Part shown: positions 1 through 8,714 of the stretch, one piece after another | Position numbering within the stretch: position 1 is the first letter of the stretch | Layout: every line of letters starts with the position of its first letter | Source: Emcibacteraceae bacterium | GTDB lineage: Bacteria; Pseudomonadota; Alphaproteobacteria; Sphingomonadales; Emcibacteraceae | Assembly: GCA_016744185.1 (NCBI GenBank) | Contig: JADGEY010000012.1 | Location: 1 to 38,388 of the forward strand | Direction of reading: 5' to 3' | DNA: 38,388 bases | Position numbers and translations under genes: made by a program | Notes under the pieces: generated by a model | Told to the model about the DNA's origin: nothing | Seen by the model: only the letters and a program-made list of their open reading frames with translations | Database searches by the model: none

Positions 1-343
1 AAACGCCTAAAAGCCGCAATGGACAACAGTTTTAGAGAAAAATTACTAAAATGTTAACAATTAATGATTTTGCCCTGCTACTTGTCATTTCCAAAAATAT
101 ATATGCGTATATTTAATCGAGATTAAGTTTGAAAATTACAACTCTAATATCATAAATACATCTCTTAAACCATATTGGAATAATTGGTAGTTTTTCCATT
201 TTTAATAAGGATTTAAATTAGGCCAATTCAAACTATAGTTTCTCTTTTTATCAATGCTATAACTTTACTCATTTCTTACCTTATACAATAAACTGAAAAT
301 ATAATAAACTGAAATTTCTATAAAAAGAAATAAATTAGGAAAT
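1..343. other. AT-rich gene-free stretch upstream of the TPR/oxygenase gene
   Basis: Apart from the terminal repeat, this stretch has no coding potential that I can see. A 12-base direct repeat, AATAAACTGAAA, occurs at 287-298 and again at 303-314, a 16-base period just in front of the gene. I found no convincing promoter hexamer pair. TTTACT (264-269) and TACAAT (84 bases before the end, at 284-289) are only 14 bases apart, which is too short for a normal spacer. Confidence 0.5.
2..77 (+). repeat. Left copy of a 76-base terminal inverted repeat
   Basis: These bases are a perfect reverse complement of 38313-38388, and identity stops at base 78. Reading + from base 1 there is an open frame of 18 codons (KRLKAAMDNSFREKLLKC) ending with TAA at 55-57, followed by 20 more repeated bases. 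This looks like the 3' end of a multicopy gene or insertion-sequence-like element running into the window. The length matches a k-mer overlap, so an assembly break at a repeat is the simplest reading. I do not recognise the protein tail. Confidence 0.85.
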
Positions 344-2191
344 ATGCTTCCCTTCTGCTATAAATATCCTATGATTTATAGTATTCAGCAACAATTACAA
401 AAATCTATTACCCTTCATAATTCTGGTCAGACAGGTGAAGCCATTAAGCTGTGCGAGGAAATTCTTAAAACCAGTCCTAATGAGCCTAACATTTTACAGC
501 TTCTCGGTGCTTTTAAAAACTCAGTCGGCGAAGAGAAAGAAGCGGAAAGTTTTTTTAGGAAATCTCTAAAAATTAATTCAAAACAGCCCCATGTCTATAA
601 TAATCTAGCGAACCTAATATCAAAAAAACCGAAAAAAATCGAGGCTCTTAAATTATATAAAAAAGCAACCGAATTAAACGCCGCCTATGCAGATGCTTGG
701 TATAATTGGTCAGTTTTATTATATGAATTAAAGGATATAGAAGAGGCTCTCAAAAAAATAACAACAGCTATTTCTTATGATATAAAACAAGCTAAATATC
801 ACAATCATTTAGGGATATGCCATAGGGGAAAAAAGAACTTCCCTGCGGCCCTATCCGCTTTTGAAAAAGCCGTTTCTTTATCCAACAACCACCCCCCTTA
901 TATTCATAATCTAGGGACGGTTTATAGAGAGATTGAGCGTTATCCCGAGGCGGTTAATTGTTTTAATTATGTTTTAAATAATCAGAGAGATATTCCAGAA
1001 ACTTGGGAAGCACTTGGGTCTCTTTATCATGCAACAGAGGATTTTGATCGTTCCATAATCGCCTATAATAATTTGTTAGAGCTTAACCCCGAAGATCTAA
1101 AAATTCATAGAGTTTTAAATAACATGATGTGGGAAACAGGACGGCATCAAGGTTTTTTATCATCCTACACCAAAGCAATGGAAGCAAAGCCTGAATCATT
1201 ATCTCTTATCTCTTCCTACGCAGAAGAGCTTGCCCTTAGCGGCGGACTTGAGCAAGCGGTTATCTTTATAAAAAATGCGATTAAGGAAAAAGGGCCGGTC
1301 CCTGAATTACTGCACCAAACAGCCCTACTTGAAAATCAAAAAGGAAACTTTGACCAAGCCCGTCATTTAATGGAAAAGCTTGTTAAAGCTGAAAAAAATA
1401 ATGCAGAATATTATACAGACTTTGCCGAAATACTCCTTAACCTTGGCGATTATTCATTTGCATTAGAGCAAGCAGAACGTGCCGAACATATCGAGCCTAA
1501 TTATCAAAAAATCTGGTCAATTAAGGGAGATTGTTGGCGCAGCTTAGGGGATGAAAGATATTATTGGCTGAATGATTTTGATAATTTTATCCAGCCTATG
1601 GAAATTAAAGTGCCTGAGGGCTATAAAAATATAGAAGATTTTAATCACGAGCTAGAAACCGCCTTAAAAAAACTTCATATCAGCGATATTAATCCACGAG
1701 ATCAAACGCTGCGTGGCGGCACGCAAACGATTGGTGACCTTTACCAAAATCATGCTAAAATAATCCAGCAGCTGCGCCTTTCTGTTTTAGATGCTGCAGC
1801 AAGATATATAAAAGCTCTTCCCGATGACGAAAGCCACCCTCACTTAAGACGTAAAACAGAAATGTTAAAATTCGTAGGAGCATGGTCAGTACTGCTCTCT
1901 AGTGAAGGGTTTCACGTTAATCATTACCATTCAAAGGGCTGGATTAGCGGGCCCTATTATGTAAAAATCCCCAAAATAATTGAAAACTCAACATTAGCTA
2001 GTGAAAAAGCGGGCTGGGTCAATTTTGGGGCAAGTCCTTATGGCTCAAAAAAATTTCAAATTCCAGAAAGAACCATTAAACCCACAGCAGGATTTCAAGT
2101 ATTTTTTCCGTCCTATATGTGGCATGGAACAAACCCCTTTGTTTCAGATGAGATACGTATGACAGCGCCTTGTGATATTGTTCCTTTATAA
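344..2191 (+). CDS. TPR-repeat protein with C-terminal putative 2OG-Fe(II) oxygenase domain
   Basis: The product is 615 residues long. Residues of roughly 15-420 are tandem tetratricopeptide units, such as those with PHVYNNLANL, PPYIHNLGTVYREIERYPEA and WEALGSLYHATEDFDRSI, and are expected to form a protein-binding solenoid. The C-terminal ~110 residues resemble the 2OG-FeII oxygenase family found behind TPRs in alphaproteobacteria. They contain H524-x-x-H527-Y-H529-x-x-GW, then SGPYYVKIP, NFGASP, FFPSYMWHGT (H594) and an arginine in EIRM, a plausible iron/2-oxoglutarate site. The substrate is unknown and a protein hydroxylation role is inference. AGGA at 337-340 lies only 3 bases before the chosen ATG. 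An ATG at 371 is a plausible alternative by similarity of the first TPR but has no Shine-Dalgarno. The gene converges on fbaA with an 18-base gap. Confidence 0.85.
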   Translation: MLPFCYKYPMIYSIQQQLQKSITLHNSGQTGEAIKLCEEILKTSPNEPNILQLLGAFKNSVGEEKEAESFFRKSLKINSKQPHVYNNLANLISKKPKKIEALKLYKKATELNAAYADAWYNWSVLLYELKDIEEALKKITTAISYDIKQAKYHNHLGICHRGKKNFPAALSAFEKAVSLSNNHPPYIHNLGTVYREIERYPEAVNCFNYVLNNQRDIPETWEALGSLYHATEDFDRSIIAYNNLLELNPEDLKIHRVLNNMMWETGRHQGFLSSYTKAMEAKPESLSLISSYAEELALSGGLEQAVIFIKNAIKEKGPVPELLHQTALLENQKGNFDQARHLMEKLVKAEKNNAEYYTDFAEILLNLGDYSFALEQAERAEHIEPNYQKIWSIKGDCWRSLGDERYYWLNDFDNFIQPMEIKVPEGYKNIEDFNHELETALKKLHISDINPRDQTLRGGTQTIGDLYQNHAKIIQQLRLSVLDAAARYIKALPDDESHPHLRRKTEMLKFVGAWSVLLSSEGFHVNHYHSKGWISGPYYVKIPKIIENSTLASEKAGWVNFGASPYGSKKFQIPERTIKPTAGFQVFFPSYMWHGTNPFVSDEIRMTAPCDIVPL

Positions 2192-2209
2192 TTTACCTAT
2201 CACGCTAAA

Positions 2210-3286
2210 TTAACCTGCTTTATGAGCTAAAGATTTACCAACCGATCCTAAATCCGTAAAAGCTTCATCTAAACGTGCGCCGAATGTTTCTTCGCCCGCA
2301 CGCAGCCATTTACGGGGATCATAGAATTTTTTATAGGGTGTGCCGCTCTCTGGATCAATTTGATGTTTGAAAGCTTTTGAATGTTCTTCAACATATCTGC
2401 CAACGCCAACCGATGTTGCAAACTGCGTATCAGTATCAATATTCATCTTAAAGACACCATATGAAATCGCTTCTTCAATTTTAGATTTTTCAGAACCACT
2501 GCCGCCATGAAAAACAAGGTTCAACGGGTTTTTATTCCCTCCGTGCTTTGCCTCCACTAATTTCTGACAAGCATCTAAAATTTCAGGGCTAAGCTTAACA
2601 TTACCAGGTTTGTAAACCCCATGAACGTTCCCAAAAGCTGCCGCTACAGAAAAATGACCAATTGGGGAAAGCAGCTCGTAAGCTTTGAGCACATCTTCTG
2701 GCTGCGTATAAAGATGTGAATTATCCGCAGAAAGATCAACGTCCGATCCCACGCCATCTTCTTCACCGCCGGTTACGCCAAGCTCAATTTCAATAGACAT
2801 ATCAATCTTTGCCATACGCTTAAGCACACGGGCGCATTCATTTAAATTATCATCAATTGTTTCTTCTGAAAGATCAAGCATATGAGACGTATAGAGCGGA
2901 CGGCCCATATTTTTATAATATTCTTCTGAATGTTCAATAAGGCTTTCTACCCAAGGAACAAGCTTCATATTGGCATGATCCGTATGAAGCACAACACAAA
3001 CCCCATAATGCTGCGCCAGTAAATGCACATGCTGCGCCGCTGAAACTGCACCAAGTACCTTTGCTGCTGCGCCATCTTCCATACCCTGCCCCGCAAAAAA
3101 CTGTGCGCCGCCATTAGAAAGCTGAATAATAATATCAGATTTATTTCTTGCCGCCGCTTCAAGACAAGCATTAACCGAATTTGTTCCAACACAATTAACC
3201 GCTGGCAAAGCGTAACCACCCTCTTTACAGGCCTTAACAAGTTCAAAATATTCTGTGCCGCTTACAACGCCTGATTTAAGTCTCAT
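2210..3286 (-). CDS. fbaA: Class II fructose-bisphosphate aldolase
   Basis: This enzyme cleaves fructose 1,6-bisphosphate to dihydroxyacetone phosphate and glyceraldehyde 3-phosphate in glycolysis and runs the reverse reaction in gluconeogenesis. At 358 residues it matches the E. coli FbaA (class IIA) length. Visible sites are D103-H104 in LHTDHAN, E175-E176 in TGGEEDGV, H222 in NVHGVYKPG, H260 in FHGGSGS and the NIDTDTQ phosphate-site motif, so the zinc ligands and catalytic Asp/Glu are intact. AAGGA lies 8 bases before the ATG. It follows rplQ on the same strand but behind a strong terminator, so it probably has its own promoter, which I could not identify. Confidence 0.95.
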   Translation of the reverse strand: MRLKSGVVSGTEYFELVKACKEGGYALPAVNCVGTNSVNACLEAAARNKSDIIIQLSNGGAQFFAGQGMEDGAAAKVLGAVSAAQHVHLLAQHYGVCVVLHTDHANMKLVPWVESLIEHSEEYYKNMGRPLYTSHMLDLSEETIDDNLNECARVLKRMAKIDMSIEIELGVTGGEEDGVGSDVDLSADNSHLYTQPEDVLKAYELLSPIGHFSVAAAFGNVHGVYKPGNVKLSPEILDACQKLVEAKHGGNKNPLNLVFHGGSGSEKSKIEEAISYGVFKMNIDTDTQFATSVGVGRYVEEHSKAFKHQIDPESGTPYKKFYDPRKWLRAGEETFGARLDEAFTDLGSVGKSLAHKAG

Positions 3287-3366
3287 ATGTTCATTCCTTT
3301 AAAACTATATTTTTAAATTTATGCAGCCTCACATTACTGCTTTTTATGATTTTATATTTTAAATAT

Positions 3367-3403
3367 AAAAAAAGCAGCTCTAAATAATCAGAGCTGCTTT
3401 TTT
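3367..3403 (-). terminator. Rho-independent terminator after rplQ
   Basis: GCAGCTC (3374-3380) pairs with GAGCTGC (3391-3397) around a 10-base loop. A-rich and T-rich tracts on the two sides make it potentially active in both directions. It ends the alpha operon transcript after rplQ and separates it from fbaA. Confidence 0.75.
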
Positions 3404-3425
3404 AAATTATTCGTAAACTTAGACC

Positions 3426-3863
3426 TTAAGCAGCAGCTTCTTCACTACCCGTCTCATCAGAAACAGCAACAGGTCCGCTATCTTTACCCTTAGCCGTTAC
3501 ATCACGGTCAACAAGCTCAATAACGCCAACAGGTGCAGCATCACCAAAACGATAGCCCGCCTTAAGAACCCGAGCATAACCGCCTTGACGGTCTTTATAA
3601 CGCTCTGCAAGAACGTCAAATAATTTTGCAACCTCCGCTTTATCAGAAGCAGGAAGTTTTGCAATAACCTGACGGCGTGCATGCAGCGTTCCACGCTTTG
3701 CAAGCGTAATCAGACGCTCAATAATAGGGCGCATCTCTTTTGCTTTTGGCAAAGTTGTTACAATTTGCTCATGCTTAATTAAAGCAGAAGCCATATTTGA
3801 AAACATCGCTTTACGATGTGAACTTGTGATGTTTAACTTACGACCTGCTCTACGATGACGCAT
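3426..3863 (-). CDS. rplQ: 50S ribosomal protein L17
   Basis: L17 is a large-subunit protein near the peptide exit tunnel. The 145-residue product opens with [20 protein letters not shown], the standard L17 start, and carries [20 protein letters not shown]. The last ~25 residues form an acidic/alanine tail longer than in E. coli, as is usual in alphaproteobacteria. AGGAG is 8 bases before the ATG. It is the last gene of the alpha operon, 56 bases after rpoA, and is followed by a terminator. Confidence 0.97.
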   Translation of the reverse strand: MRHRRAGRKLNITSSHRKAMFSNMASALIKHEQIVTTLPKAKEMRPIIERLITLAKRGTLHARRQVIAKLPASDKAEVAKLFDVLAERYKDRQGGYARVLKAGYRFGDAAPVGVIELVDRDVTAKGKDSGPVAVSDETGSEEAAA

Positions 3864-3919
3864 GTCTTTTACTCCTTGTGGGGGGTATCCTCTATTTTGG
3901 ACCCTACCGCATATTAATA

Positions 3920-4936
3920 TTAATAGTCAGATTCTAACTTACTGGCAAGCTCTTCAATATTTTCAGGCGGCCATCCAGGATTTTCCATACCAAGACGCAG
4001 TCCCATTGTTGAAAGAACTTCTTTGATTTCATTAAGAGACTTACGACCAAAGTTTGGCGTACGAAGCATTTCTGCTTCTGTCTTACGAACGAGATCACCG
4101 ATGTAAGAGATATTATCATTTTTCAAACAATTTGCTGAACGCACAGAAAGCTCAAGCTCTTCAACACGGCGCAGTAAGTTTCTGTTAAATTCAGGCTCAT
4201 CAGATTCTTTTTCAGCTACTGTTTCTTCAGGCTCTTCAAAATTGATAAATGTTTTTAATTGATCTTGAAGAATGCGCGCTGAAAATGCAAGAGCATCTTC
4301 TGGCGTAACGGTACCATTGGTTTCAATCGCCATGATGAGTTTATCATAATCAAGAACCTTACCTTCCCGTGTATTTTCAACGCGGTAGCTCACTTTGCTT
4401 ACAGGTGAGAAAATACTATCCACAGGAATAAGCCCAATAACAGTATCTTCATTACGGTTTTTAACAGCAGGCACATAGCCTTTACCATTTTCAACCGTAA
4501 GTTCCATACGAAATTCAGCACCATCATCAAGTGTACAGATCACTAAATCAGGATTATAAATGCTAATATCAGCCATTTCACCAATTTGCGCTGCTGTAAC
4601 CTCACCGGGCCCTACCGCTTCTAATATTAAACGCTTAGTGCCTTCAGCTTCCATGCCGATCGCAAGCTTTTTAACATTAAGTATAATATCGGTCACATCT
4701 TCACGCACCCCTGGAACAGAGGAAAATTCATGAAGAACATTATCGATTTTAACGGCTGTAACAGCCGCCCCTTGCAAGGATGAAAGCAAAACACGACGAA
4801 GCGCATTACCAAGCGTCATACCAAAACCACGTTCAAGCGGCTCTGCTATAATCGTTGTTTTCTTGCGCTCATCACCTTCTTGATCTATTTCAAGTTTTAC
4901 AGGCTTAATAAGTTCCTGCCAATTATTCTGGATCAC
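3920..4936 (-). CDS. rpoA: DNA-directed RNA polymerase subunit alpha
   Basis: The alpha subunit dimerises to nucleate assembly of beta and beta-prime, and it contacts UP elements and activators through its C-terminal domain. The 338 residues include the N-terminal domain (about 1-235, with [23 protein letters not shown]) and the helix-hairpin-helix C-terminal domain (about 260-325, with [15 protein letters not shown] and [17 protein letters not shown]). The start is GTG in front of the [12 protein letters not shown] sequence typical of alphaproteobacteria; the Shine-Dalgarno is weak. A 10-bp hairpin lies in the 98-base gap after rpsK. Confidence 0.97.
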   Translation of the reverse strand: MIQNNWQELIKPVKLEIDQEGDERKKTTIIAEPLERGFGMTLGNALRRVLLSSLQGAAVTAVKIDNVLHEFSSVPGVREDVTDIILNVKKLAIGMEAEGTKRLILEAVGPGEVTAAQIGEMADISIYNPDLVICTLDDGAEFRMELTVENGKGYVPAVKNRNEDTVIGLIPVDSIFSPVSKVSYRVENTREGKVLDYDKLIMAIETNGTVTPEDALAFSARILQDQLKTFINFEEPEETVAEKESDEPEFNRNLLRRVEELELSVRSANCLKNDNISYIGDLVRKTEAEMLRTPNFGRKSLNEIKEVLSTMGLRLGMENPGWPPENIEELASKLESDY

Positions 4937-4978
4937 TATAAAACCCCATCTTTCTTAGGACTTAATGTTTCTAAATAA

Positions 4979-5012
4979 GCAGTCTCTTTTGTATCAAAAA
5001 TCAAGAGACTGC
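4979..5012 (-). promoter_or_regulatory. Intercistronic hairpin between rpsK and rpoA
   Basis: On the transcript GCAGTCTCTT pairs perfectly with AAGAGACTGC (10 bp, plus-strand arms 4979-4988 and 5003-5012) around a 14-base loop. The following bases (TTATTTAG) are a poor U-tract. A partial attenuator, a processing site or a protein-binding structure is therefore more likely than a full terminator. Confidence 0.6.
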
Positions 5013-5034
5013 AACAAATTACAATTGCACTTTA

Positions 5035-5418
5035 TTAAACTCTGCGGCGTTTCGGAGCACGGCACCCATTATGAGGGATCGGTGTTACGTCACGAATAGA
5101 GGTGATAGTAATGCCAAGGGCTTGGAAAGCACGCAGAGCGGACTCACGTCCAGACCCAGGACCTTTGACCAAACATTCTAATGTTTTGATCCCATGATCC
5201 ATTGCTTTCTTACCCGCATCTTCCGCAGCCATCTGCGCAGCATAGGGAGTAGATTTACGTGAACCCCGAAACCCCATCGCACCCGCCGTTGACCAAGAAA
5301 TACAATTTCCCTGTGCATCAGTGATTGTAATAATACTATTATTAAATGTAGAGTTGATATGAGCAACTCCATTTGTAATATTCTTCCGCTCTCTGCGGCG
5401 AACTCTTTTTTCAGCCAT
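5035..5418 (-). CDS. rpsK: 30S ribosomal protein S11
   Basis: S11 lies on the small-subunit platform near the E site and mRNA exit. The 127-residue product contains [38 protein letters not shown] and the conserved C-terminal [22 protein letters not shown] lies about 9 bases before the ATG. It follows rpsM by 11 bases, and rpoA comes next, as in the standard alpha operon minus rpsD. Confidence 0.97.
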   Translation of the reverse strand: MAEKRVRRRERKNITNGVAHINSTFNNSIITITDAQGNCISWSTAGAMGFRGSRKSTPYAAQMAAEDAGKKAMDHGIKTLECLVKGPGSGRESALRAFQALGITITSIRDVTPIPHNGCRAPKRRRV

Positions 5419-5429
5419 AATCTTAAGTC

Positions 5430-5798
5430 CTACTTCTTCTTACCAGCAATTGCGACGGCTTTACCCTTACGAGTACGTGCATTTGTACTTGTACGCTGTC
5501 CACGAACAGGTAGTTTATGACGATGACGCAAACCACGATATGAACCAAGATCCATCAAACGTTTAATATTCATTGCCACTTCTCTACGCCGATCACCTTC
5601 TACAAGGTAATCCGCATCGATAGCTTCACGAATTTGAATGACTTCAGCATCGGATAAGTCATGGACTCTCTTCACTGATTCGATTCCAAGTTTACTACAA
5701 ATTTCTTTTGCAGAAGTATGCCCTATACCATGAATGTATGTAAGAGCAATTTCTACCCGCTTAGCGGTTGGTATATTCACGCCAGAAATACGTGCCAC
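5430..5798 (-). CDS. rpsM: 30S ribosomal protein S13
   Basis: S13 sits in the head of the small subunit, contacts the P-site tRNA and bridges to the large subunit. The 122 residues begin [20 protein letters not shown] and end with the basic tail [22 protein letters not shown]. The start codon is GTG with GGGAG about 9 bases upstream. It heads the alpha block after a 136-base gap from adk that contains a possible internal promoter. Confidence 0.97.
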   Translation of the reverse strand: MARISGVNIPTAKRVEIALTYIHGIGHTSAKEICSKLGIESVKRVHDLSDAEVIQIREAIDADYLVEGDRRREVAMNIKRLMDLGSYRGLRHRHKLPVRGQRTSTNARTRKGKAVAIAGKKK

Positions 5799-5890
5799 GA
5801 TCGTTATCTCCCGATCTAAATTGTTAACACCAAAGTAATCTGCCCTCCTTTATAGGAAAAGCAAACTGCTTACTAAATATTTATTAGACA

Positions 5891-5918
5891 CTTCTAGCCA
5901 ACTTTTAACAAAAGTCAA
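5891..5918 (-). promoter_or_regulatory. Possible internal promoter upstream of rpsM
   Basis: TTGACT (5918-5913) is followed after 16 bases by TAGAAG (5896-5891). The -35 is good and the -10 poor. It lies in the only sizeable gap between adk and rpsM, where an alpha-operon promoter would be useful. Confidence 0.3.
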
Positions 5919-5934
5919 CTTTTTTCAAGATAGT

Positions 5935-6585
5935 TTAGAAATTATCTAATATTGCATTTATTTGGAATGTAACATCATCGATGCTTGCCATTCCATCCAC
6001 TCCTTTTAAAACACCCGCTTTTTCATAATAAGGAAGAAGCGGAGCCGTCAAAGAGTGGTATGCTTCCAGACGTGAAACAACGGTTTCCCGATTGTCATCT
6101 GCCCGGCGGTTGAAATTCGTATTCCCACAAACGTCGCATATTCCATCGCCTTTGGGTTTGAGGTTAGAATCGTGATAACCTTCGTTACATTCACTACAAG
6201 TGTAGCGTCCTGTAACTCGGTCCACGAGTGCGTCATCATTTACCCTCATCTCGATAACAGCATCAAGAGTAAGAGATTTTTCAGACAGCATTACGTCCAA
6301 GGCCGTAGCCTGCTTGACCGTTCTAGGGAAGCCATCAAGCAGAAAACCTTTTCTACAATCTTCTTCCATAATACGCTCAGAAATAATTCCGACGACGATT
6401 TCGTCGGTAACAAGTTTGCCAGCGTCCATATATTCTTTTGCAATCATGCCAACTTTTGTTTTTGCATGAACCGCAGCGCGCAGCATATCACCTGTTGAAA
6501 GCTGAATAAGACCAGATTTCTTTTGAATTCTTTGAGCCTGCGTTCCTTTTCCAGCACCAGGAGGGCCGAGTAGAATTATAATCAT
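5935..6585 (-). CDS. adk: Adenylate kinase
   Basis: This enzyme interconverts ATP plus AMP and two ADP in the cytosol. The 216-residue product has the P-loop GPPGAGKGT at 7-15, the AMP-binding STGDMLR and DGFPRT motifs, and the long LID domain. The LID holds C130, C133, C150 and C153, a four-cysteine set that should bind structural zinc, unlike E. coli Adk. Its ATG overlaps the secY stop codon (ATGA), so the two are translationally coupled. adk between secY and rpsM is the usual alphaproteobacterial order. Confidence 0.97.
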   Translation of the reverse strand: MIIILLGPPGAGKGTQAQRIQKKSGLIQLSTGDMLRAAVHAKTKVGMIAKEYMDAGKLVTDEIVVGIISERIMEEDCRKGFLLDGFPRTVKQATALDVMLSEKSLTLDAVIEMRVNDDALVDRVTGRYTCSECNEGYHDSNLKPKGDGICDVCGNTNFNRRADDNRETVVSRLEAYHSLTAPLLPYYEKAGVLKGVDGMASIDDVTFQINAILDNF

Positions 6586-7928
6586 CTACGCTTTCCTCTA
6601 ATGCGTCCTTTACCTCTAATCTTAGTCTTTTTAAGAAGACCTTCATATTGATGAGCCATAAGATGGCTGTGAATCTGACCCACAGTATCCATCGTCACGC
6701 TAACCACGATTAAAAGAGACGTGCCGCCAAAGTAAAAAGGAATCGCATATTTAGAAATCAGAAGCTCAGGAAGCAGGCAAATCGCCGCCAAATAAATAGC
6801 ACCAACAATTGTAATCCTAGAAAGAACAAAATCCAAATATTCCGCCGTATTTTTCCCAGGCCTAATCCCTGGAATAAAGCCGCCGTGTTTTTTAAGGTTA
6901 TCAGCTGTTTCTTCTGCGTTAAAGACAATAGATGTATAAAGCATACAAAAGAAGAAAATAAGAGCAACATAAAGCCCAATGTAAAGAGGCTGCCCTCTTC
7001 CCATCATCGCCGTCATTGTTGTGACCCATTCAGGGCCGTCCGCAGAGGCAAGCCCTGCAAGCGTCACAGGCATCATAAGAAGCGATGATGCAAAAATAGG
7101 CGGAATAACGCCTGCTGTATTAAGCTTAAGCGGCATATGAGACTGATTCGCTTCCCCTGCCCCTGTTGCCGTCTGGCGTTTAGGATATTGAATAAGAAGA
7201 CGGCGCTGCGCTCTTTCCATAAAGACGATAAAGGCGATCACAAGAATGACCATAATAATCAGCCCAACAATAACAAGCGGACCTCCTAAAATGCCTTTTT
7301 CAGACATATCAAGGGTTGAGGCAATCGCAGCAGGCAGCTGCGAGACAATCCCTGCGAAAATAATAAGAGAGATACCATTACCAACGCCGCGCGCTGTAAT
7401 TTGTTCGCCAAGCCACATAAGGAACATTGTTCCGCCCACAAGCGTGATTACAATAGAGGCTTGAAAGAAATACCCAGGATCAAGCGCAATTTCAGCCTCC
7501 AGAGATTTGGCAATCGCATATCCCTGAACCACTGTTAAAAAAACTGTCCCATAACGTGTATATTGATTAATCTTTCTACGTCCCGATTCGCCTTCTTTTT
7601 TAAGAGCAGCAATTGTCGGAGAGAAACTTCCCATAAGCTGCATAATAATCGATGCAGAAATATAGGGCATAATATTAAGAGCCAAGATTGACATCCGCTG
7701 AAGCGCACCCCCTGCGAAAAGATCAACCATACCAAGAAGGCCGCCTTGCTGACGGTCAAACATAGATTTTAGAGCCACAGGGTCAATACCAGGAAGCGGC
7801 ACATATGTCCCGAAGCGATAAACAACAAGAGCAAGAAGAGTAAACCAGATTCTTTTTTTAAGCTCAGTTGCTTTTGAAAAGCTGCTAAGATTCATATTTG
7901 AAGCAAGTTGTTCTGCTGCTGATGACAT
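6582..7928 (-). CDS. secY: Protein translocase subunit SecY
   Basis: SecY is the channel-forming subunit of the SecYEG translocon in the inner membrane. The 448-residue product has the ten hydrophobic segments expected. Recognisable landmarks are the N-terminal LPGIDP region, ISASIIMQLM (helix 2b/plug side), LGEQITARGVGNGISLIIFAGI (helix 5 region), and the basic tail KIRGKGRIRGKRR. It is preceded by an unusual long hairpin in the gap from rplO and overlaps adk by four bases. SecE is encoded at 33997-34209; no secG is in this window. Confidence 0.97.
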   Translation of the reverse strand: MSSAAEQLASNMNLSSFSKATELKKRIWFTLLALVVYRFGTYVPLPGIDPVALKSMFDRQQGGLLGMVDLFAGGALQRMSILALNIMPYISASIIMQLMGSFSPTIAALKKEGESGRRKINQYTRYGTVFLTVVQGYAIAKSLEAEIALDPGYFFQASIVITLVGGTMFLMWLGEQITARGVGNGISLIIFAGIVSQLPAAIASTLDMSEKGILGGPLVIVGLIIMVILVIAFIVFMERAQRRLLIQYPKRQTATGAGEANQSHMPLKLNTAGVIPPIFASSLLMMPVTLAGLASADGPEWVTTMTAMMGRGQPLYIGLYVALIFFFCMLYTSIVFNAEETADNLKKHGGFIPGIRPGKNTAEYLDFVLSRITIVGAIYLAAICLLPELLISKYAIPFYFGGTSLLIVVSVTMDTVGQIHSHLMAHQYEGLLKKTKIRGKGRIRGKRR

Positions 7929-7956
7929 TTATTTTTTCCTAAACCCATAAAGATGA

Positions 7957-8018
7957 AATTACCCTCTGAATATAATGTTAAAAAAATGAATTTCAATAAC
8001 AATATCCAGAGGATAATT
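7957..8018 (-). promoter_or_regulatory. Long intercistronic hairpin between rplO and secY
   Basis: On the transcript a 12-bp outer stem (plus-strand arms 7957-7968 and 8007-8018, one G-U) is extended by GATAT/ATATT and TGTT/AACA with a two-base bulge, giving about 21 pairs closed by an A/T-rich loop. No U-tract follows the 3' arm, so it is not a standard terminator. It may tune SecY expression or protect the upstream message. Confidence 0.55.
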
Positions 8019-8030
8019 AATATTTTTTAC

Positions 8031-8510
8031 TTAAGCGTCTGCTGACTTCGCAGCAACAGGCAGAACAACAGATCCACCCGCCTTTTCAATCGCTGCAACC
8101 GCAGAAGCGGAAGCACCAGACACTTCGATTGTGATCTTTGATTTAATCTCGCCCTTAGCAAGCAAACGAACACCATCCTTAACACCATTAACAATGCCAC
8201 ATTCGATTAATGAAGCAATAGTGATTGTTTTTTTAATGTCAATTTTCTTAGCATCAATAAATTCTTGTAATTTACCAAGGTTCAAAGGAACATAGATTTT
8301 ACGGAAAATATTATTAAAGCCACGTTTAGGAAGGCGCATATGGATAGGCATTTGCCCACCTTCAAAACCTTTAATCGCAACACCAGAGCGAGACTTTTGA
8401 CCTTTAACGCCGCGTCCGCCTGTCTTACCTTTACCAGAACCAATTCCACGTCCAACACGCATGCGTGTTTTAGTAGCGCCTGATGTATTTGTTATTTCGT
8501 TAAGTTTCAT
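8031..8510 (-). CDS. rplO: 50S ribosomal protein L15
   Basis: L15 is a late-assembly large-subunit protein. The chosen start gives 159 residues beginning [22 protein letters not shown]. Ten upstream in-frame codons would overlap rpmD and are not L15-like, so they were left out. The glycine/arginine-rich N-terminal part contains [20 protein letters not shown] and [17 protein letters not shown], both diagnostic. It lies 13 bases after rpmD and ahead of secY, the usual spc order. Confidence 0.96.
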   Translation of the reverse strand: MKLNEITNTSGATKTRMRVGRGIGSGKGKTGGRGVKGQKSRSGVAIKGFEGGQMPIHMRLPKRGFNNIFRKIYVPLNLGKLQEFIDAKKIDIKKTITIASLIECGIVNGVKDGVRLLAKGEIKSKITIEVSGASASAVAAIEKAGGSVVLPVAAKSADA

Positions 8511-8523
8511 GAGTGTTTTCCAC

Positions 8524-8712
8524 TTAATCTTCAATAACACGAACCATGTGGCGAACCTTACGGATCATGCCACGCACGGCTGGAGTATCTTCCAGTTCGC
8601 GAGTTCTGTGCATTTTGTTGAGACCAAGACCAACCAATGTTGCTCTTTGATCTTTTGGACGGCGAATAGGAGAACCCGTTTGCTGTACTTTAAGAGTTTT
8701 TGCTTTAGCCAT
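8524..8712 (-). CDS. rpmD: 50S ribosomal protein L30
   Basis: L30 is a small single-domain large-subunit protein. The 62 residues include [21 protein letters not shown] and [22 protein letters not shown], which match the bacterial L30 pattern (GSPI.R...Q..TL.GLGL.K). It follows rpsE with a two-base gap, so coupling is likely. Confidence 0.95.
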   Translation of the reverse strand: MAKAKTLKVQQTGSPIRRPKDQRATLVGLGLNKMHRTRELEDTPAVRGMIRKVRHMVRVIED

Positions 8713-8714
8713 GA

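Noticed and set aside
1..57. Annotating the 18-codon frame at the left end as a partial gene
   Set aside because: It is too short to recognise and is better described within the repeat.
3426..5798. Missing rpsD and rpmJ in the alpha block as a deletion
   Set aside because: Their absence from this position is normal in alphaproteobacteria.
8511..8540. N-terminal extension of L15
   Set aside because: It overlaps rpmD, and the family start MKLNEI lies at 8510.
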